Positions 53,674-62,736 of a DNA stretch of 64,000 nt are shown here, one piece after another. Every line of letters starts with the position of its first letter. Position 1 is the first letter of the stretch. A program made the translations under genes and the position numbers. Origin of the DNA: Bacteroidales bacterium (lineage in GTDB: Bacteria > Bacteroidota > Bacteroidia > Bacteroidales > UBA12077); assembly GCA_021108325.1 (NCBI GenBank), contig JAIORB010000125.1, positions 1 through 64,000 on the forward strand, read 5' to 3'. The notes below the pieces were generated by a model. It was not told the origin of the DNA, searched no databases, and saw nothing but the letters and a program-made list of their open reading frames with translations.

Positions 53674-55401
53674 TTATCTAAAATTATAATTATAACCTAA
53701 AGTTGCTGTTAATTCGGTATAATTCCCGCCCGTTTCTACCAGTGGGTTATGCCGGTTTACACAAACTATGCTTAAATTAATATTATGCTGTTTTTTATAC
53801 TTTAATGTATTGTTTAAACGTACGCTGATCACTCTTGATGTTAAATCACTATTCGAATAGGCATTATTCATAGATGCAGATATACCACTCCGTAACAGCT
53901 TATCAAAAAATGATTTATTTACAGATAACGTTGGCCCAAACATTTCCGTTACCAGACTTTGTGTGTTACTACGATTATAATTAGCAGCCAATGTTAAAGA
54001 AAGGTTTAACGGAACAAGGGAATGACTATAAGCCGTATTTATATTAATAAAATCGCTACCTGCATTGGTATTATTATCGCCTTGTTTGTCGGCTGCTTTT
54101 TGATACGAAACATTCATATTGATTTGCTGACGCACATTCTCATTATTTTTGATATTATACCCGATATTGGCATTTGCATTTTGAGAAATCTGTGTAAAAT
54201 CCAGAGTGTCGAGATTATCATATGGCGTTAGCTCTGTTAAGCGATCGTACTGCGATTTAATATTGGTATAACTCTGGAAATTAGAATACGAAAAACTCAT
54301 ATTTAGCTTTTCCCAGGCATTAACTCCTACATTAAAAGAACTTACAACACGTTGCATACTGCTCATCTTCTGATTGTCAATATCATCGCGCTGAATACCA
54401 ACATTTGCACCAAGGTTTACTTTTTGCTTTAGCAAAGAAGTTGATGCATTAAGGGTAATATTTTCCAGATCATTAGTAAAATAATACGCTCCGTGTGTTT
54501 GATACTCCGGGTCAATACGCTCATACCTTAACGACAATGATGATACATCGAAGCTGTATTGCAGACCGGCATTAAATGCATTATAATACGCGGAAGAGCT
54601 GTTTGCATTAAAAAACGGCCCCACATAATTAAAAATATTATCGGGTTGTTCACCGGTATCTTTTAACCTGACATCACGTGTTAAAGCACTTGCCGAGTAT
54701 TCAAAAGAAAAATTCAAACCATTAATGATTTTCTGGTTTGTTTTTAAACTTAACACCAGGTTTTCTTCAGGAGTTAAACTTAAATCCGAAGGAATTATAG
54801 ATGAATCAATTGATCCGGTCTCATCCTTTGACCGGAAAAACATGGTTTCAACCAATCCTGTTTTTAACTTATATCCTACTTTTAATCCATAACCTGTTCT
54901 TTTATATGATGGAATATTATTTGTTACGATAGAATCAAAATCAACGGCTTTATTCAATCGCCCGTACATCATTTCTATTTTGAACTTATCGCCGGGAGTT
55001 AATTCCACTCCTCCACCATAAAACAAATGTCCGCTTAAGGTATATGGTGAAAAGGTCATACTGATGTAGCCAATATGTGCTCGTATCCATTTATAATAAG
55101 GATGTAAACTATACTGATTAAATGGTTGTTGGAATGAACTGTTTTGATTTGAATAGGTATACGAAAATGGCACATTCCAGCCATAAAGGCTAAAATTCAC
55201 ATTTCCCGATAAGAAATAACTGTAAGGATCGCGTCTTTGATCTGATCCGAAAGCATCGTAATAAACCTGATTTGTTGAAATTCCACCTGTAACTTTCAAC
55301 TGATCTTTTTGCCCAATAGCTTCCATATCCTGAGCATTAACAATTTTCCCTCCCAATATGAATAAAAAAACTATTGTTATATTTATTATCCTTCTCTTCA
55401 C
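53674..55401 (-). CDS. Outer-membrane beta-barrel protein of unknown function
   Basis: Protein of 575 residues with a signal peptide (about 1-23) and, throughout the rest, alternating amphipathic strands ending YTELTATLGYNYNFR, with the terminal aromatic typical of outer-membrane barrels. Many strands share the pattern L-x-x-S-x-x-Y-S, for example NMSFSYSNFQSY and NLSLTLAANYNRSNT. The start codon is GTG at 55399-55401; an in-frame stop lies 21-23 bases upstream with no ATG between. It is third in a same-strand set with the PorP/SprF-OmpA fusion and the T9SS type B protein, though 233 bases separate it from the former. A role in surface-protein export or anchoring is inferred from this context only. 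Confidence 0.75.
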   Translation of the reverse strand: MKRRIINITIVFLFILGGKIVNAQDMEAIGQKDQLKVTGGISTNQVYYDAFGSDQRRDPYSYFLSGNVNFSLYGWNVPFSYTYSNQNSSFQQPFNQYSLHPYYKWIRAHIGYISMTFSPYTLSGHLFYGGGVELTPGDKFKIEMMYGRLNKAVDFDSIVTNNIPSYKRTGYGLKVGYKLKTGLVETMFFRSKDETGSIDSSIIPSDLSLTPEENLVLSLKTNQKIINGLNFSFEYSASALTRDVRLKDTGEQPDNIFNYVGPFFNANSSSAYYNAFNAGLQYSFDVSSLSLRYERIDPEYQTHGAYYFTNDLENITLNASTSLLKQKVNLGANVGIQRDDIDNQKMSSMQRVVSSFNVGVNAWEKLNMSFSYSNFQSYTNIKSQYDRLTELTPYDNLDTLDFTQISQNANANIGYNIKNNENVRQQINMNVSYQKAADKQGDNNTNAGSDFININTAYSHSLVPLNLSLTLAANYNRSNTQSLVTEMFGPTLSVNKSFFDKLLRSGISASMNNAYSNSDLTSRVISVRLNNTLKYKKQHNINLSIVCVNRHNPLVETGGNYTELTATLGYNYNFR

Positions 55402-55533
55402 TTCAAATTTAAGCTTTTAAATATTCGCTCTTAGCTCTCTTTATCTTTTTTTATTTGTCATTTCATAAAAGAGTCATCAACTCCTAACTGTCATTATGCA
55501 GGTTGATCTGTATCTTGATTTTGATTTATTGAG

Positions 55534-55583
55534 ATTCCCGTTTTACTCGCTTCGCTCATGAAAAAAGTTCACGGGAATGACAA
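55534..55583. repeat. ATTCCCG / CGGGAAT palindromic repeat
   Basis: Left arm ATTCCCG and right arm CGGGAATGACAA surround a segment with ACTCGCTTCGCTCATGA. The arms resemble those of the element at 57184-57252 and the general CATTCC...GGAATG type. A degraded member of an interspersed palindrome family in the gap between two outer-membrane genes. Confidence 0.5.
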
Positions 55584-55634
55584 CACTATTAGCACTTACA
55601 ACCTTTTTGTTAATACTAACTACTATAACCTTAA

Positions 55635-57125
55635 CTAATAATAAATTACAAATTCAACACGCCTGTTTTTCGATCTGTTTTCCCTTGTATCATTTTCAAA
55701 TAATGGTTGCTTATCTGCCATGCCTCTTGTCTTAATTCTGCTAACATCAATTCCTCTTTCAATTAAATAATTTTTAACAACCTCTGCTCTTCGTTCCGAA
55801 ATTTTCTGATTAGCGGCCCGTGTTCCAACATTATCAGTATGACCAATAATTTCAATGTTTAACATTTCATTTTCTGATAACAAGATTACAATATCATTGA
55901 TATAAACCTTTGCTTCATCATTCAGTTCTGCATCATTAAACCCGAACCGGAAATCTTTTTCCAATTTAAATTTTATTTCTTTATCAGATTCACGCTTAAT
56001 ATCTTTCCTAATATCCTTAACCTCATCTTTCTCTACAACTTTTTTATCATCAGTTGTACCAAGTTTATTGAATACAAAATCGCGAGGCTTTCCCTTTTGA
56101 TAGTCGGCATCAGATACAACAGTCCTTTTTGCAGGTTCGCGGAATAATGATTTTTTAACGGTTAACGATATCTCAACAATTCCTTTTTCAGGTGTATAAT
56201 TATTAGCGAAATTATCTGCAAAACCATAGCCAATACCAAACGAAAATCCGGGTTGATTTACCTGCACACCAACAGCTACTCCTTCATTTATTTGATAATC
56301 GGTAATTAAATCAATACTTCCTGATGAAAATAACCAGTTGCCCTGAACTACATTAAACTGGTATGACCATTTTGAACCGACAGTTAAGTTATGTTGATAA
56401 TAGCTATTGTAATAAAGTACTTGCGGCATTATTGAAAATCTTCCCTTACGATAAACTTCATATCCAGCATTAGCAACATATTTAAAAGGTTCGGTCTGCT
56501 CGGCGCCAAAAAATGAATACTTCGGTTTGGTTAAATTATACATGGCAAAACCAAGGTAAAACTTAATAGTTCTATCATCATTAGGAATATACCAGAATAA
56601 CCCGCTACTCAATGTAAAATTACCTGTTGTGAGACTTTCAAATTCTTCACCATTTCCTGCTGCAGGATCATAACCTATACCATCAACCCACTGGCTACCG
56701 GTTGAAAATTGCCGTGTATCAATTCTTTTCATAAAATATGCAACCTGCAATCCAAGGCTTAACCGCGACCAGGATGTTAACTGAACCTCGTGTGCATAAG
56801 CTCCTGTAATTCCTTCACAGGTTAATTGCTGCACATCGCCACTTTTATCTGATAAAACAGAAAAACCAAAACCTCCATACCGGTTATTGTTTTTATAAAG
56901 CGGCCGTGACAACATTAAATATGCTGATTGCGCATTTACATTATTGATATAGCTTTTGTTTCGATAATTGGCCCCTACCTTAAAATCATCACTCGAAGAA
57001 ATAATTGCAGGATTCACATTTAGTGAGGTATTTGAATACATCATAAAATTTACATCCTGTGCAATCCCGCTAATAGCAGTAAGAAACAAAATATAGATTG
57101 ATATTATTAACTTTCTTGCCATCAT
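55635..57125 (-). CDS. PorP/SprF-like membrane protein fused to an OmpA peptidoglycan-binding domain
   Basis: Protein of 496 residues. Signal peptide 1-22. A PorP/SprF-type barrel follows (about 23-320), with VNFMMYSNTSLNVNPAIISSSDDFKVGANYRN at the start, GGFGFSVLSDKSGD, and FSFGIGYGFADNF near the end. A charged linker (about 325-395) leads to an OmpA C-terminal domain (about 396-496): LNIEIIGHTDNVGTRAANQK, SERRAEVVKNYL and the Arg-rich end ENRSKNRRVEFVIYY. In T9SS bacteria PorP and the OmpA-type PorE are separate proteins; here both functions are in one chain. It probably couples the adjacent T9SS type B protein (57293-60496) to the outer membrane and cell wall. Two consecutive Met codons could start it. 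Confidence 0.88.
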   Translation of the reverse strand: MMARKLIISIYILFLTAISGIAQDVNFMMYSNTSLNVNPAIISSSDDFKVGANYRNKSYINNVNAQSAYLMLSRPLYKNNNRYGGFGFSVLSDKSGDVQQLTCEGITGAYAHEVQLTSWSRLSLGLQVAYFMKRIDTRQFSTGSQWVDGIGYDPAAGNGEEFESLTTGNFTLSSGLFWYIPNDDRTIKFYLGFAMYNLTKPKYSFFGAEQTEPFKYVANAGYEVYRKGRFSIMPQVLYYNSYYQHNLTVGSKWSYQFNVVQGNWLFSSGSIDLITDYQINEGVAVGVQVNQPGFSFGIGYGFADNFANNYTPEKGIVEISLTVKKSLFREPAKRTVVSDADYQKGKPRDFVFNKLGTTDDKKVVEKDEVKDIRKDIKRESDKEIKFKLEKDFRFGFNDAELNDEAKVYINDIVILLSENEMLNIEIIGHTDNVGTRAANQKISERRAEVVKNYLIERGIDVSRIKTRGMADKQPLFENDTRENRSKNRRVEFVIYY

Positions 57126-57183
57126 TCTTCAAATTATCTTATTTGAATATCCGCTTTTATACCAATGTAGGCTAATAAATACT

Positions 57184-57252
57184 CTGTCATTCCGCACTTG
57201 ATGCGGAATCTCCTTGTTAATTAGCAGATTCCTGCTTTCGCAGGAATGACAG
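57184..57252. repeat. CTGTCATTCC / GGAATGACAG palindromic repeat
   Basis: Ten-base exact terminal inverted repeats around an inner hairpin pair: TCCGCACTTGATGCGGA on the left and TTCCTGCTTTCGCAGGAA on the right. The 69-base element lies between two minus-strand genes and may reduce read-through. It looks like an interspersed palindrome of the same broad type as 55534-55583. Confidence 0.7.
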
Positions 57253-57292
57253 GTCTTATAGGAATTATTAGGTATATTATCGGACATTCATA

Positions 57293-60200
57293 TTATCTTA
57301 AAATTGTTATTACACCCGTGTTTTTTCCATTAAACAGCACCTTTTGTCCACTATAAAATTCTCCATCAATTTTCCAGAAATATTTTCCTTCTTTAACCTG
57401 GTGTCCATTATTTTCACCATTCCAACCTGTATTTAATATCTCATCTAAATTATTACTTTCAAATACTACAACTCCGAGATCATTATAAATTACAAGGTTT
57501 AATTCTTTAATCCCAAAACCATAAACTTTAAAGTAATCATTGTTTCCATCATCGTTCGGTGTAAAAAGTTCAGGAATAAATACTTCGTTTTTAATTAAAA
57601 TATTTACACTGGCAGTATCGGAACATCCAAATTCATTGGTAACCTGAACTGTAAAATGAGTTGTTTGCTCAAGATTGGCTATTGGTTCCTGAATGTATGC
57701 ATTATCAAGATTTGCAGCCGGAGTCCATTCATACTCAACACCACCGTCGGCCCACAACTGAATATCTTCCTGGAATCCTGCCAAAGTATCGTTCATAATT
57801 GTAATCTCCGGCAATGGATTAACAGTAACCGTGGTATATAGTGTATCGACCGGGCAATCGCCTGTAAATATAACTAACGAATAAGTAGTAGTTTCTGCAG
57901 GATTTGCAACCGGATTTGCTGATGTTGATACATCCAAAGTGTTTGTAGGACTCCATTGATAAGCATAAGGTAATATACTTCCTTCAGCGGTAGGCTCTCC
58001 TCCTATAGTTATTGTTTCACCAATACAGATTGCTTTATCTGGCCCTGCATCTAAAATTCCGACAGGATTAATTTCCACAAGCATCGAATCATTTCCTGCA
58101 CATCCATATAAATCGGTTACTGTAAGGAAATACTTTGTATCGACCGAAGGATGAACTACCGGATTTGCTGAATTCTCTCCTGAAATATCGCCGTCGCCTG
58201 TCCATAAATATGAACAGCCATCTAAAGGAATATCCGGCCCAATAGTTACGTCATATCCTTCACAAATTAATTTATTATCGCCTGCATCAGCATTTGGAAG
58301 TGATCGTGCAAAAACATTTATGGTATCGTAATTCACACAACGATACTCATCGAACCACTCAACCTGAAAAGTATCATTTACTGAAACATTGTATTCAAAT
58401 AGATTTGAGTTTAGAATTTGCAGCGAACTTGTTAATGAATACCAGTTGATAGAATCTGTTTCTGAACCAATATCTAATTGTAAAATATCATTTAAACATA
58501 GTGCTGTATCATTTACCAAATCTATTACCGGAAGAGGACGTACAGTTACCAGTAAAGTGTCTGAATTTTTACAGCCATTTAAATCTGTAAGCTCAGCATA
58601 TATTTCATCATTTGTATAAAATTTATGATCAAAATTACGTGTGTTATTATCCTGGTAAGTACCGGAAAGCGTGTACCAGTCAACTGTGTCAGATTCAGTG
58701 CCAAGAGTCAGGTTTACTTCACTGCCATAGCAAATTGCTAAATCATCACCTAAATCAACATAGGGCAAAGAAAAAATATCTATAATTATTGTATCGGTTA
58801 TCTGATCACCGTAATCTTTTGTAACTATAGCCCAGATAGTATCTTTCTGTGTGATTTCGATTTTAATATCTTTTTCGGTGCTAAAAGGAGCTGCAGGATT
58901 AACAGAATGATACCATTCTATTGTACCCTCAACATCCTGCAAAGAAAATTCTATACTATCAGCATAACAAATTGTTGTATCGTTACCCAAATTGATTGGC
59001 CGTGAAATGTAGAAAGTATCGGCTGTTGCAAATGGAGAACCTGCAAAAGCTGCGTCAACAGATTGAACGCTCCACCAATATTTTCCATCGGGCAAATTGT
59101 CTAACTGAAAATTATTCGTAGAAAAAGCTCCTCTACCAATTATATATCTCATGCCAGATGACAAATCAGCAGAAGGATAAAAATCAACAGCATTTGTTGC
59201 ATTAGTTTGCAAATACAAATCATAAGTTAAACCATCCGGGCCTGTTTCATTATCGGTTCCCTTGTTCCATGACAACCAAACCGTATCGGCTGATGTTTGA
59301 GAACTTATACCTGTTATTTCCGAAGGAACCTGGTTTGCTGTTGCAATATTAGAAGATAAAAGCAATGATTTTGATGCAGAAACTGTTGTCCCGCAAATTA
59401 ACATGTCATTTTTGTTATCCTGATTAAAATCAAACCAAAGAGCATCAGAATGACCTAAAGCAGTAATGGTATCTGTTTCAAGAGAAAATCCCGTACCCGC
59501 ATCATTTGTGTATAATTCTGTTGTGTACGTATCTGTTTCATCCGAACCGGTAAGTATAACATCAACATAACCATCGTTATTAAAATCTGAGGTTTTTAAT
59601 GCTCCCTCACGCATACCTTGCAGCTCATCTAAATAAGTAAAACTTAAGCCGTTGTTATTCTGATAAAACTTTGCAATATGATTGTTGTCGTTATCTTTCC
59701 CGAAAATTGCAACATCCATAAAACCATCGTTATTTACATCGCAAGCCTCAACTCCTCCCAACTGGGCTTCCGGCAGGTTATTTGTTTTTTTAACAAACTG
59801 CATTTCCCCTTGGTTCTGATAATAATATGTCTCAATTGTTAAAGATGTATTTAATCCTGAATAAATAATATCAGGATAAGTATTGTGATCGAAATCGGCA
59901 ATTACAACTCCACAACTGCGTAAAGCATCGAAAGTAAAACCGGCCTCAGAAAATGTCTGGTCGCCGTTATTCTTATATAATGAAGCAATATTACCTGAGC
60001 TTGAATAACCCGATATAAAAATATCCTGCCAGCCATCATGATCCATGTCCTGACATTGAATTGCACCATACCTTATCCCCGGTATCGTATGAGATAATTC
60101 AATAAAAGTATTATTTTGTTGATTTATGTAAATATAAAACCGGTAATTAAGCGATTCGTCAATACCCGTGTACAACAGATCAACATAAGCATCATTATTC

Positions 60201-60496
60201 AGGTCGGCAAAGCAAGCCGCTGCATCTGAAAGATATGGTATACTTAAACCTAAATCAAAAAATGTACTGTCGCCTTTATTCTGATATAATCCGGCAAAAT
60301 CGTCCGAAACCGTTTCACCTGCAATAAAAACATCAGGGAGCCCGTCAATATCAACATCGGCTGATAAAACCAGGCTCTTTGCACCTTCAGGCAAATTATT
60401 AATTATATTCGATAAGTCTTGTGCGTTTGCCTGAAAGCTAATTAACAAGCCAAGTATTAATAATAGTCCGTAATATGTTATTTTTTGTTTTGTCAT
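57293..60496 (-). CDS. Large T9SS type B surface protein with FG-GAP/VCBS and Ig-like repeats
   Basis: Protein of 1067 residues. Signal peptide 1-25. Residues about 26-385 carry VCBS/FG-GAP units with calcium-type loops (DLNNDAYVDLLYTG, DMDHDGWQDIFISG, DVNNDGFMDVAIFG, DFNNDGYVDVILTG), likely a beta-propeller. A fibronectin III-like unit (about 390-500) follows, then Ig/PKD-like repeats (about 500-970) with motifs such as DLGDDLAICYGSEVNLTLG. The last 95 residues are the gliding-motility-associated (T9SS type B) domain: IPELFTPNDDGNNDYFKVYG, then GWNGENNGHQVKEGKYFW. Expected at the cell surface, as an adhesin or fibre component. The PorP/SprF-OmpA fusion gene follows on the same strand; SprB/SprF-type pairs are the known precedent. 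Confidence 0.9.
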   Translation of the reverse strand: MTKQKITYYGLLLILGLLISFQANAQDLSNIINNLPEGAKSLVLSADVDIDGLPDVFIAGETVSDDFAGLYQNKGDSTFFDLGLSIPYLSDAAACFADLNNDAYVDLLYTGIDESLNYRFYIYINQQNNTFIELSHTIPGIRYGAIQCQDMDHDGWQDIFISGYSSSGNIASLYKNNGDQTFSEAGFTFDALRSCGVVIADFDHNTYPDIIYSGLNTSLTIETYYYQNQGEMQFVKKTNNLPEAQLGGVEACDVNNDGFMDVAIFGKDNDNNHIAKFYQNNNGLSFTYLDELQGMREGALKTSDFNNDGYVDVILTGSDETDTYTTELYTNDAGTGFSLETDTITALGHSDALWFDFNQDNKNDMLICGTTVSASKSLLLSSNIATANQVPSEITGISSQTSADTVWLSWNKGTDNETGPDGLTYDLYLQTNATNAVDFYPSADLSSGMRYIIGRGAFSTNNFQLDNLPDGKYWWSVQSVDAAFAGSPFATADTFYISRPINLGNDTTICYADSIEFSLQDVEGTIEWYHSVNPAAPFSTEKDIKIEITQKDTIWAIVTKDYGDQITDTIIIDIFSLPYVDLGDDLAICYGSEVNLTLGTESDTVDWYTLSGTYQDNNTRNFDHKFYTNDEIYAELTDLNGCKNSDTLLVTVRPLPVIDLVNDTALCLNDILQLDIGSETDSINWYSLTSSLQILNSNLFEYNVSVNDTFQVEWFDEYRCVNYDTINVFARSLPNADAGDNKLICEGYDVTIGPDIPLDGCSYLWTGDGDISGENSANPVVHPSVDTKYFLTVTDLYGCAGNDSMLVEINPVGILDAGPDKAICIGETITIGGEPTAEGSILPYAYQWSPTNTLDVSTSANPVANPAETTTYSLVIFTGDCPVDTLYTTVTVNPLPEITIMNDTLAGFQEDIQLWADGGVEYEWTPAANLDNAYIQEPIANLEQTTHFTVQVTNEFGCSDTASVNILIKNEVFIPELFTPNDDGNNDYFKVYGFGIKELNLVIYNDLGVVVFESNNLDEILNTGWNGENNGHQVKEGKYFWKIDGEFYSGQKVLFNGKNTGVITILR

Positions 60497-60740
60497 TCTT
60501 TTAAAAGCTTTTAGCTATTAGCCTTTAGCTGTTAGTTTTATGTTATTAGTTTTCAAATTTCAAATCTCTAGTTTCTTTAAATAGAACGCTCTTGCCTGCC
60601 GCAGGGATAACACTGATCCGCCAACCGGCGGAACGCTGATTACCGCGGATTTTATTGTTTTTAGAATGTGTTTCAAATTTAACTCCTTACAGTCGTTGAG
60701 CTCACTCCGCTCGGTTCAAGTTTCTAGTTTCATACCCCCT
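60497..60740. repeat. Gene-free, repeat-rich gap before the RAYT gene
   Basis: No gene is seen from 60497 to 60796. The stretch holds short TTTTAGCTATTAG-like repeats (about 60504-60545) and a GC-rich segment at about 60593-60664 with CCGCCAACCGGCGG and TTACCGCGGATTTTATTG. The latter recurs at 63702-63719, together with ACACTGATCCG nearby, so a related copy lies at 63650-63719. Confidence 0.5.
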
Positions 60741-60792
60741 GTTCGGCGTAGGCTGTGCCTACGTCGCATGTTTTTTGTAGCTTTTAGCTACT
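60741..60792. repeat. REP-like palindrome downstream of the RAYT gene
   Basis: GTTCGGCGTAGGCTGTGCCT then ACGTCGC form one hairpin, and GTAGCTTTTAGCTAC a second. Near copies are at 63738-63788 and, in inverted orientation (CGTAGCTAAAAGCTACGCCGAAC), at 61414-61436 and 63587-63609. The RAYT gene is thus enclosed by inverted copies of the same palindrome. Confidence 0.7.
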
Positions 60793-60796
60793 GTAA

Positions 60797-61360
60797 TTAA
60801 TAAGTTTTCCATGTTCTACTAACTTCAATAACATCTAAAACGCTTTCTAAACTTGCATAATTTCTTGCACTACTATACAGATAATCTTCAGGATTTGTAA
60901 CTATTCCCGCTCTTACAGGATTATTATGTATATAGTCTAATTTTTGCTCAATAAATTTGTTCGAATATATTTCTTCTGCATGATTCTCGTGTGTCCATAC
61001 CTGATATGTACTATTTCTTTTGTGTTTGTTTGCTGCATACTTAAAAACCATTAATAACCAATCTATTCTACTTTCATTCTTTTCTATTATTACTTTTAAA
61101 ATTTCTTTACTCGTATAACTTTTAAAATCTCGTAAAGTACCACTTAAATTTTCCTGACCACTTCTAACTAATAAATGAATATGATTGCTCATAATAACAA
61201 ATGCATATACTTCCAGCCCCTTTTCCTTTTGGCAATACTTTAAACTATCAATTACAATATCGCGATATAATTTTCGAGTAAAAATATCAACCCATTGCAC
61301 AATTTGTAATGTAACATAATGTGCTGCTGTTTGATCCTTTATTTGATAGCCTTGCGACAT
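60797..61360 (-). CDS. REP-associated tyrosine transposase (RAYT, IS200-like Y1 family)
   Basis: Single-domain Y1 transposase of 187 residues, the usual RAYT size. The metal-binding HIH motif is His60-Ile-His62 in MSNHIHLLV and the catalytic Tyr is Tyr143 in LDYIHNNPVRAG; WTHENHAEEI lies between. Both motifs are intact, so activity is possible. RAYTs act on REP palindromes by nicking single strands at the base of hairpins and usually stay as single-copy genes. The gene is flanked by inverted REP-like palindromes (60741-60792 and 61383-61440), the expected arrangement. Its 5' end and upstream 110 bases are duplicated at 63483-63640. Confidence 0.92.
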   Translation of the reverse strand: MSQGYQIKDQTAAHYVTLQIVQWVDIFTRKLYRDIVIDSLKYCQKEKGLEVYAFVIMSNHIHLLVRSGQENLSGTLRDFKSYTSKEILKVIIEKNESRIDWLLMVFKYAANKHKRNSTYQVWTHENHAEEIYSNKFIEQKLDYIHNNPVRAGIVTNPEDYLYSSARNYASLESVLDVIEVSRTWKTY

Positions 61361-61382
61361 TTACTATTTCTTTTAAATTATT

Positions 61383-61440
61383 TAGTAGCTACAAGCTACC
61401 ACTATGTTTACGACGTAGCTAAAAGCTACGCCGAACTGTT
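61383..61440. repeat. REP-like palindrome upstream of the RAYT gene
   Basis: AGTAGCTACAAGCTACC followed by GACGTAGCTAAAAGCTACGCC and GAACTGTTATGTCATT. It is inverted with respect to 60741-60792 and nearly identical to 63556-63612, as part of a larger duplicated block (61311-61470 and 63483-63640). Confidence 0.7.
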
Positions 61441-61490
61441 ATGTCATTTTAAATTTTACAAGCTACGCTCATCTGAACTTTTTACAACTT

Positions 61491-62723
61491 CTATTTGCTG
61501 TTTTCTATTTCTAAAATTAATTCTACTCGTTCTTTATCTGCTTTAGGAATGTAAATATCATCATTAGATAAACCTTTTCTTTTACGAGCTTTAATTGTCT
61601 TTTCATACCATTCAAATTGTTTGAAAAAATTGTTTAGATCATCAGATTTAAAAACATATCCTTCTCTGGCGTAAAATGCATTACGTAATTTTCGCAGTTG
61701 TTCATTAGTAAATCTTTCTAATTGCTCTTTTCCTGCAAAAAATAATAAGCTGTCGGTAATAAAACTATTTGTAAAAAGCTTTTCTGTACATGGCAGATGT
61801 AAATAATTTTGATTTGGATCAACTTCTCTTATTAACTTGTACGGAAACGTTTCCGGCAATTCAGGAATTTCCTTATAACATATTTGATATTTTCCTGTTT
61901 TTGGATTTTTATAATGTGTATGCTGATAATAAACACCTTCATATTTTATTAAAGGCGCTATATCTTTTTCAATATATGTGCTATCAGATATTTTATATGT
62001 TACATCTCGAACTTTTTCTCTATCAAAAAATCTACAACTTATAAGATTTTCATTTAACACTGCTCCTCCAAAATACACATCATTAATTATTAATTCCGGG
62101 TTACGCCAATCTCCAATCTTGACTCTATAAATAGCATCAACCCTTCCTGAATACTTAGGTGATTCATAATTTATCCTATAAAATAACCAGTTTTTATATA
62201 CAACGGGATTATACCCTTTAATTGGCAATACTTCCATACTTAGGTCTTCCTGTGTTAAGTTAATTCTTGCAAGAAAATCGATTTCGTTTATTTTTGTTGA
62301 AAAATAAAAATAATCTCCTTTTTCAATTTGATGGGTTTTTTCGAATATATTTAATTTTCCAACTGTTTCTATTTCTATTTCTTTATCATTTCGATTCATG
62401 AAAATTTTATTTGGACTATTTTTTCTATAAATCATACACTTTTCATCAATATAATCCACATTACTCTCAAATGTTGTAAACAATCTAAAATTAATAATTC
62501 CATTAGATGATAATATAGAATAATATAAATCAAAATTTTTACATTCTTCTGAAGTTACACCCAGTGTTGGATAATACTGATACAATATTTTATTGTTTCT
62601 CGTACCAACAAAATCAAAATATTTTTTGTTATAACTTTTTATAATCAAATTATCCTGTGAAATTAAATGTTCAGAATTAAATAATACAAGAATTAATATT
62701 AAACTTAGATATATATATTTCAT
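61491..62723 (-). CDS. Secreted protein with C-terminal YARHG domain
   Basis: Protein of 410 residues with a signal peptide (about 1-23). The central 300 residues are beta-rich, Tyr/Asn/Lys-rich and match no family I recognise. The C-terminal 70 residues are a YARHG domain: LRKLRNAFYAREGYVFKSDDLNNFFKQFEWYE, with Glu in place of the usual His. YARHG domains occur in extracellular or periplasmic proteins, often near peptidoglycan-active enzymes. It starts 13 bases after the stop of the amidase-like fragment, so the two were probably one unit; a periplasmic immunity-type role is possible but unproven. Lower GC and rearranged flanks suggest an acquired segment. Confidence 0.7.
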   Translation of the reverse strand: MKYIYLSLILILVLFNSEHLISQDNLIIKSYNKKYFDFVGTRNNKILYQYYPTLGVTSEECKNFDLYYSILSSNGIINFRLFTTFESNVDYIDEKCMIYRKNSPNKIFMNRNDKEIEIETVGKLNIFEKTHQIEKGDYFYFSTKINEIDFLARINLTQEDLSMEVLPIKGYNPVVYKNWLFYRINYESPKYSGRVDAIYRVKIGDWRNPELIINDVYFGGAVLNENLISCRFFDREKVRDVTYKISDSTYIEKDIAPLIKYEGVYYQHTHYKNPKTGKYQICYKEIPELPETFPYKLIREVDPNQNYLHLPCTEKLFTNSFITDSLLFFAGKEQLERFTNEQLRKLRNAFYAREGYVFKSDDLNNFFKQFEWYEKTIKARKRKGLSNDDIYIPKADKERVELILEIENSK

Positions 62724-62736
62724 ATTAAATTATATT

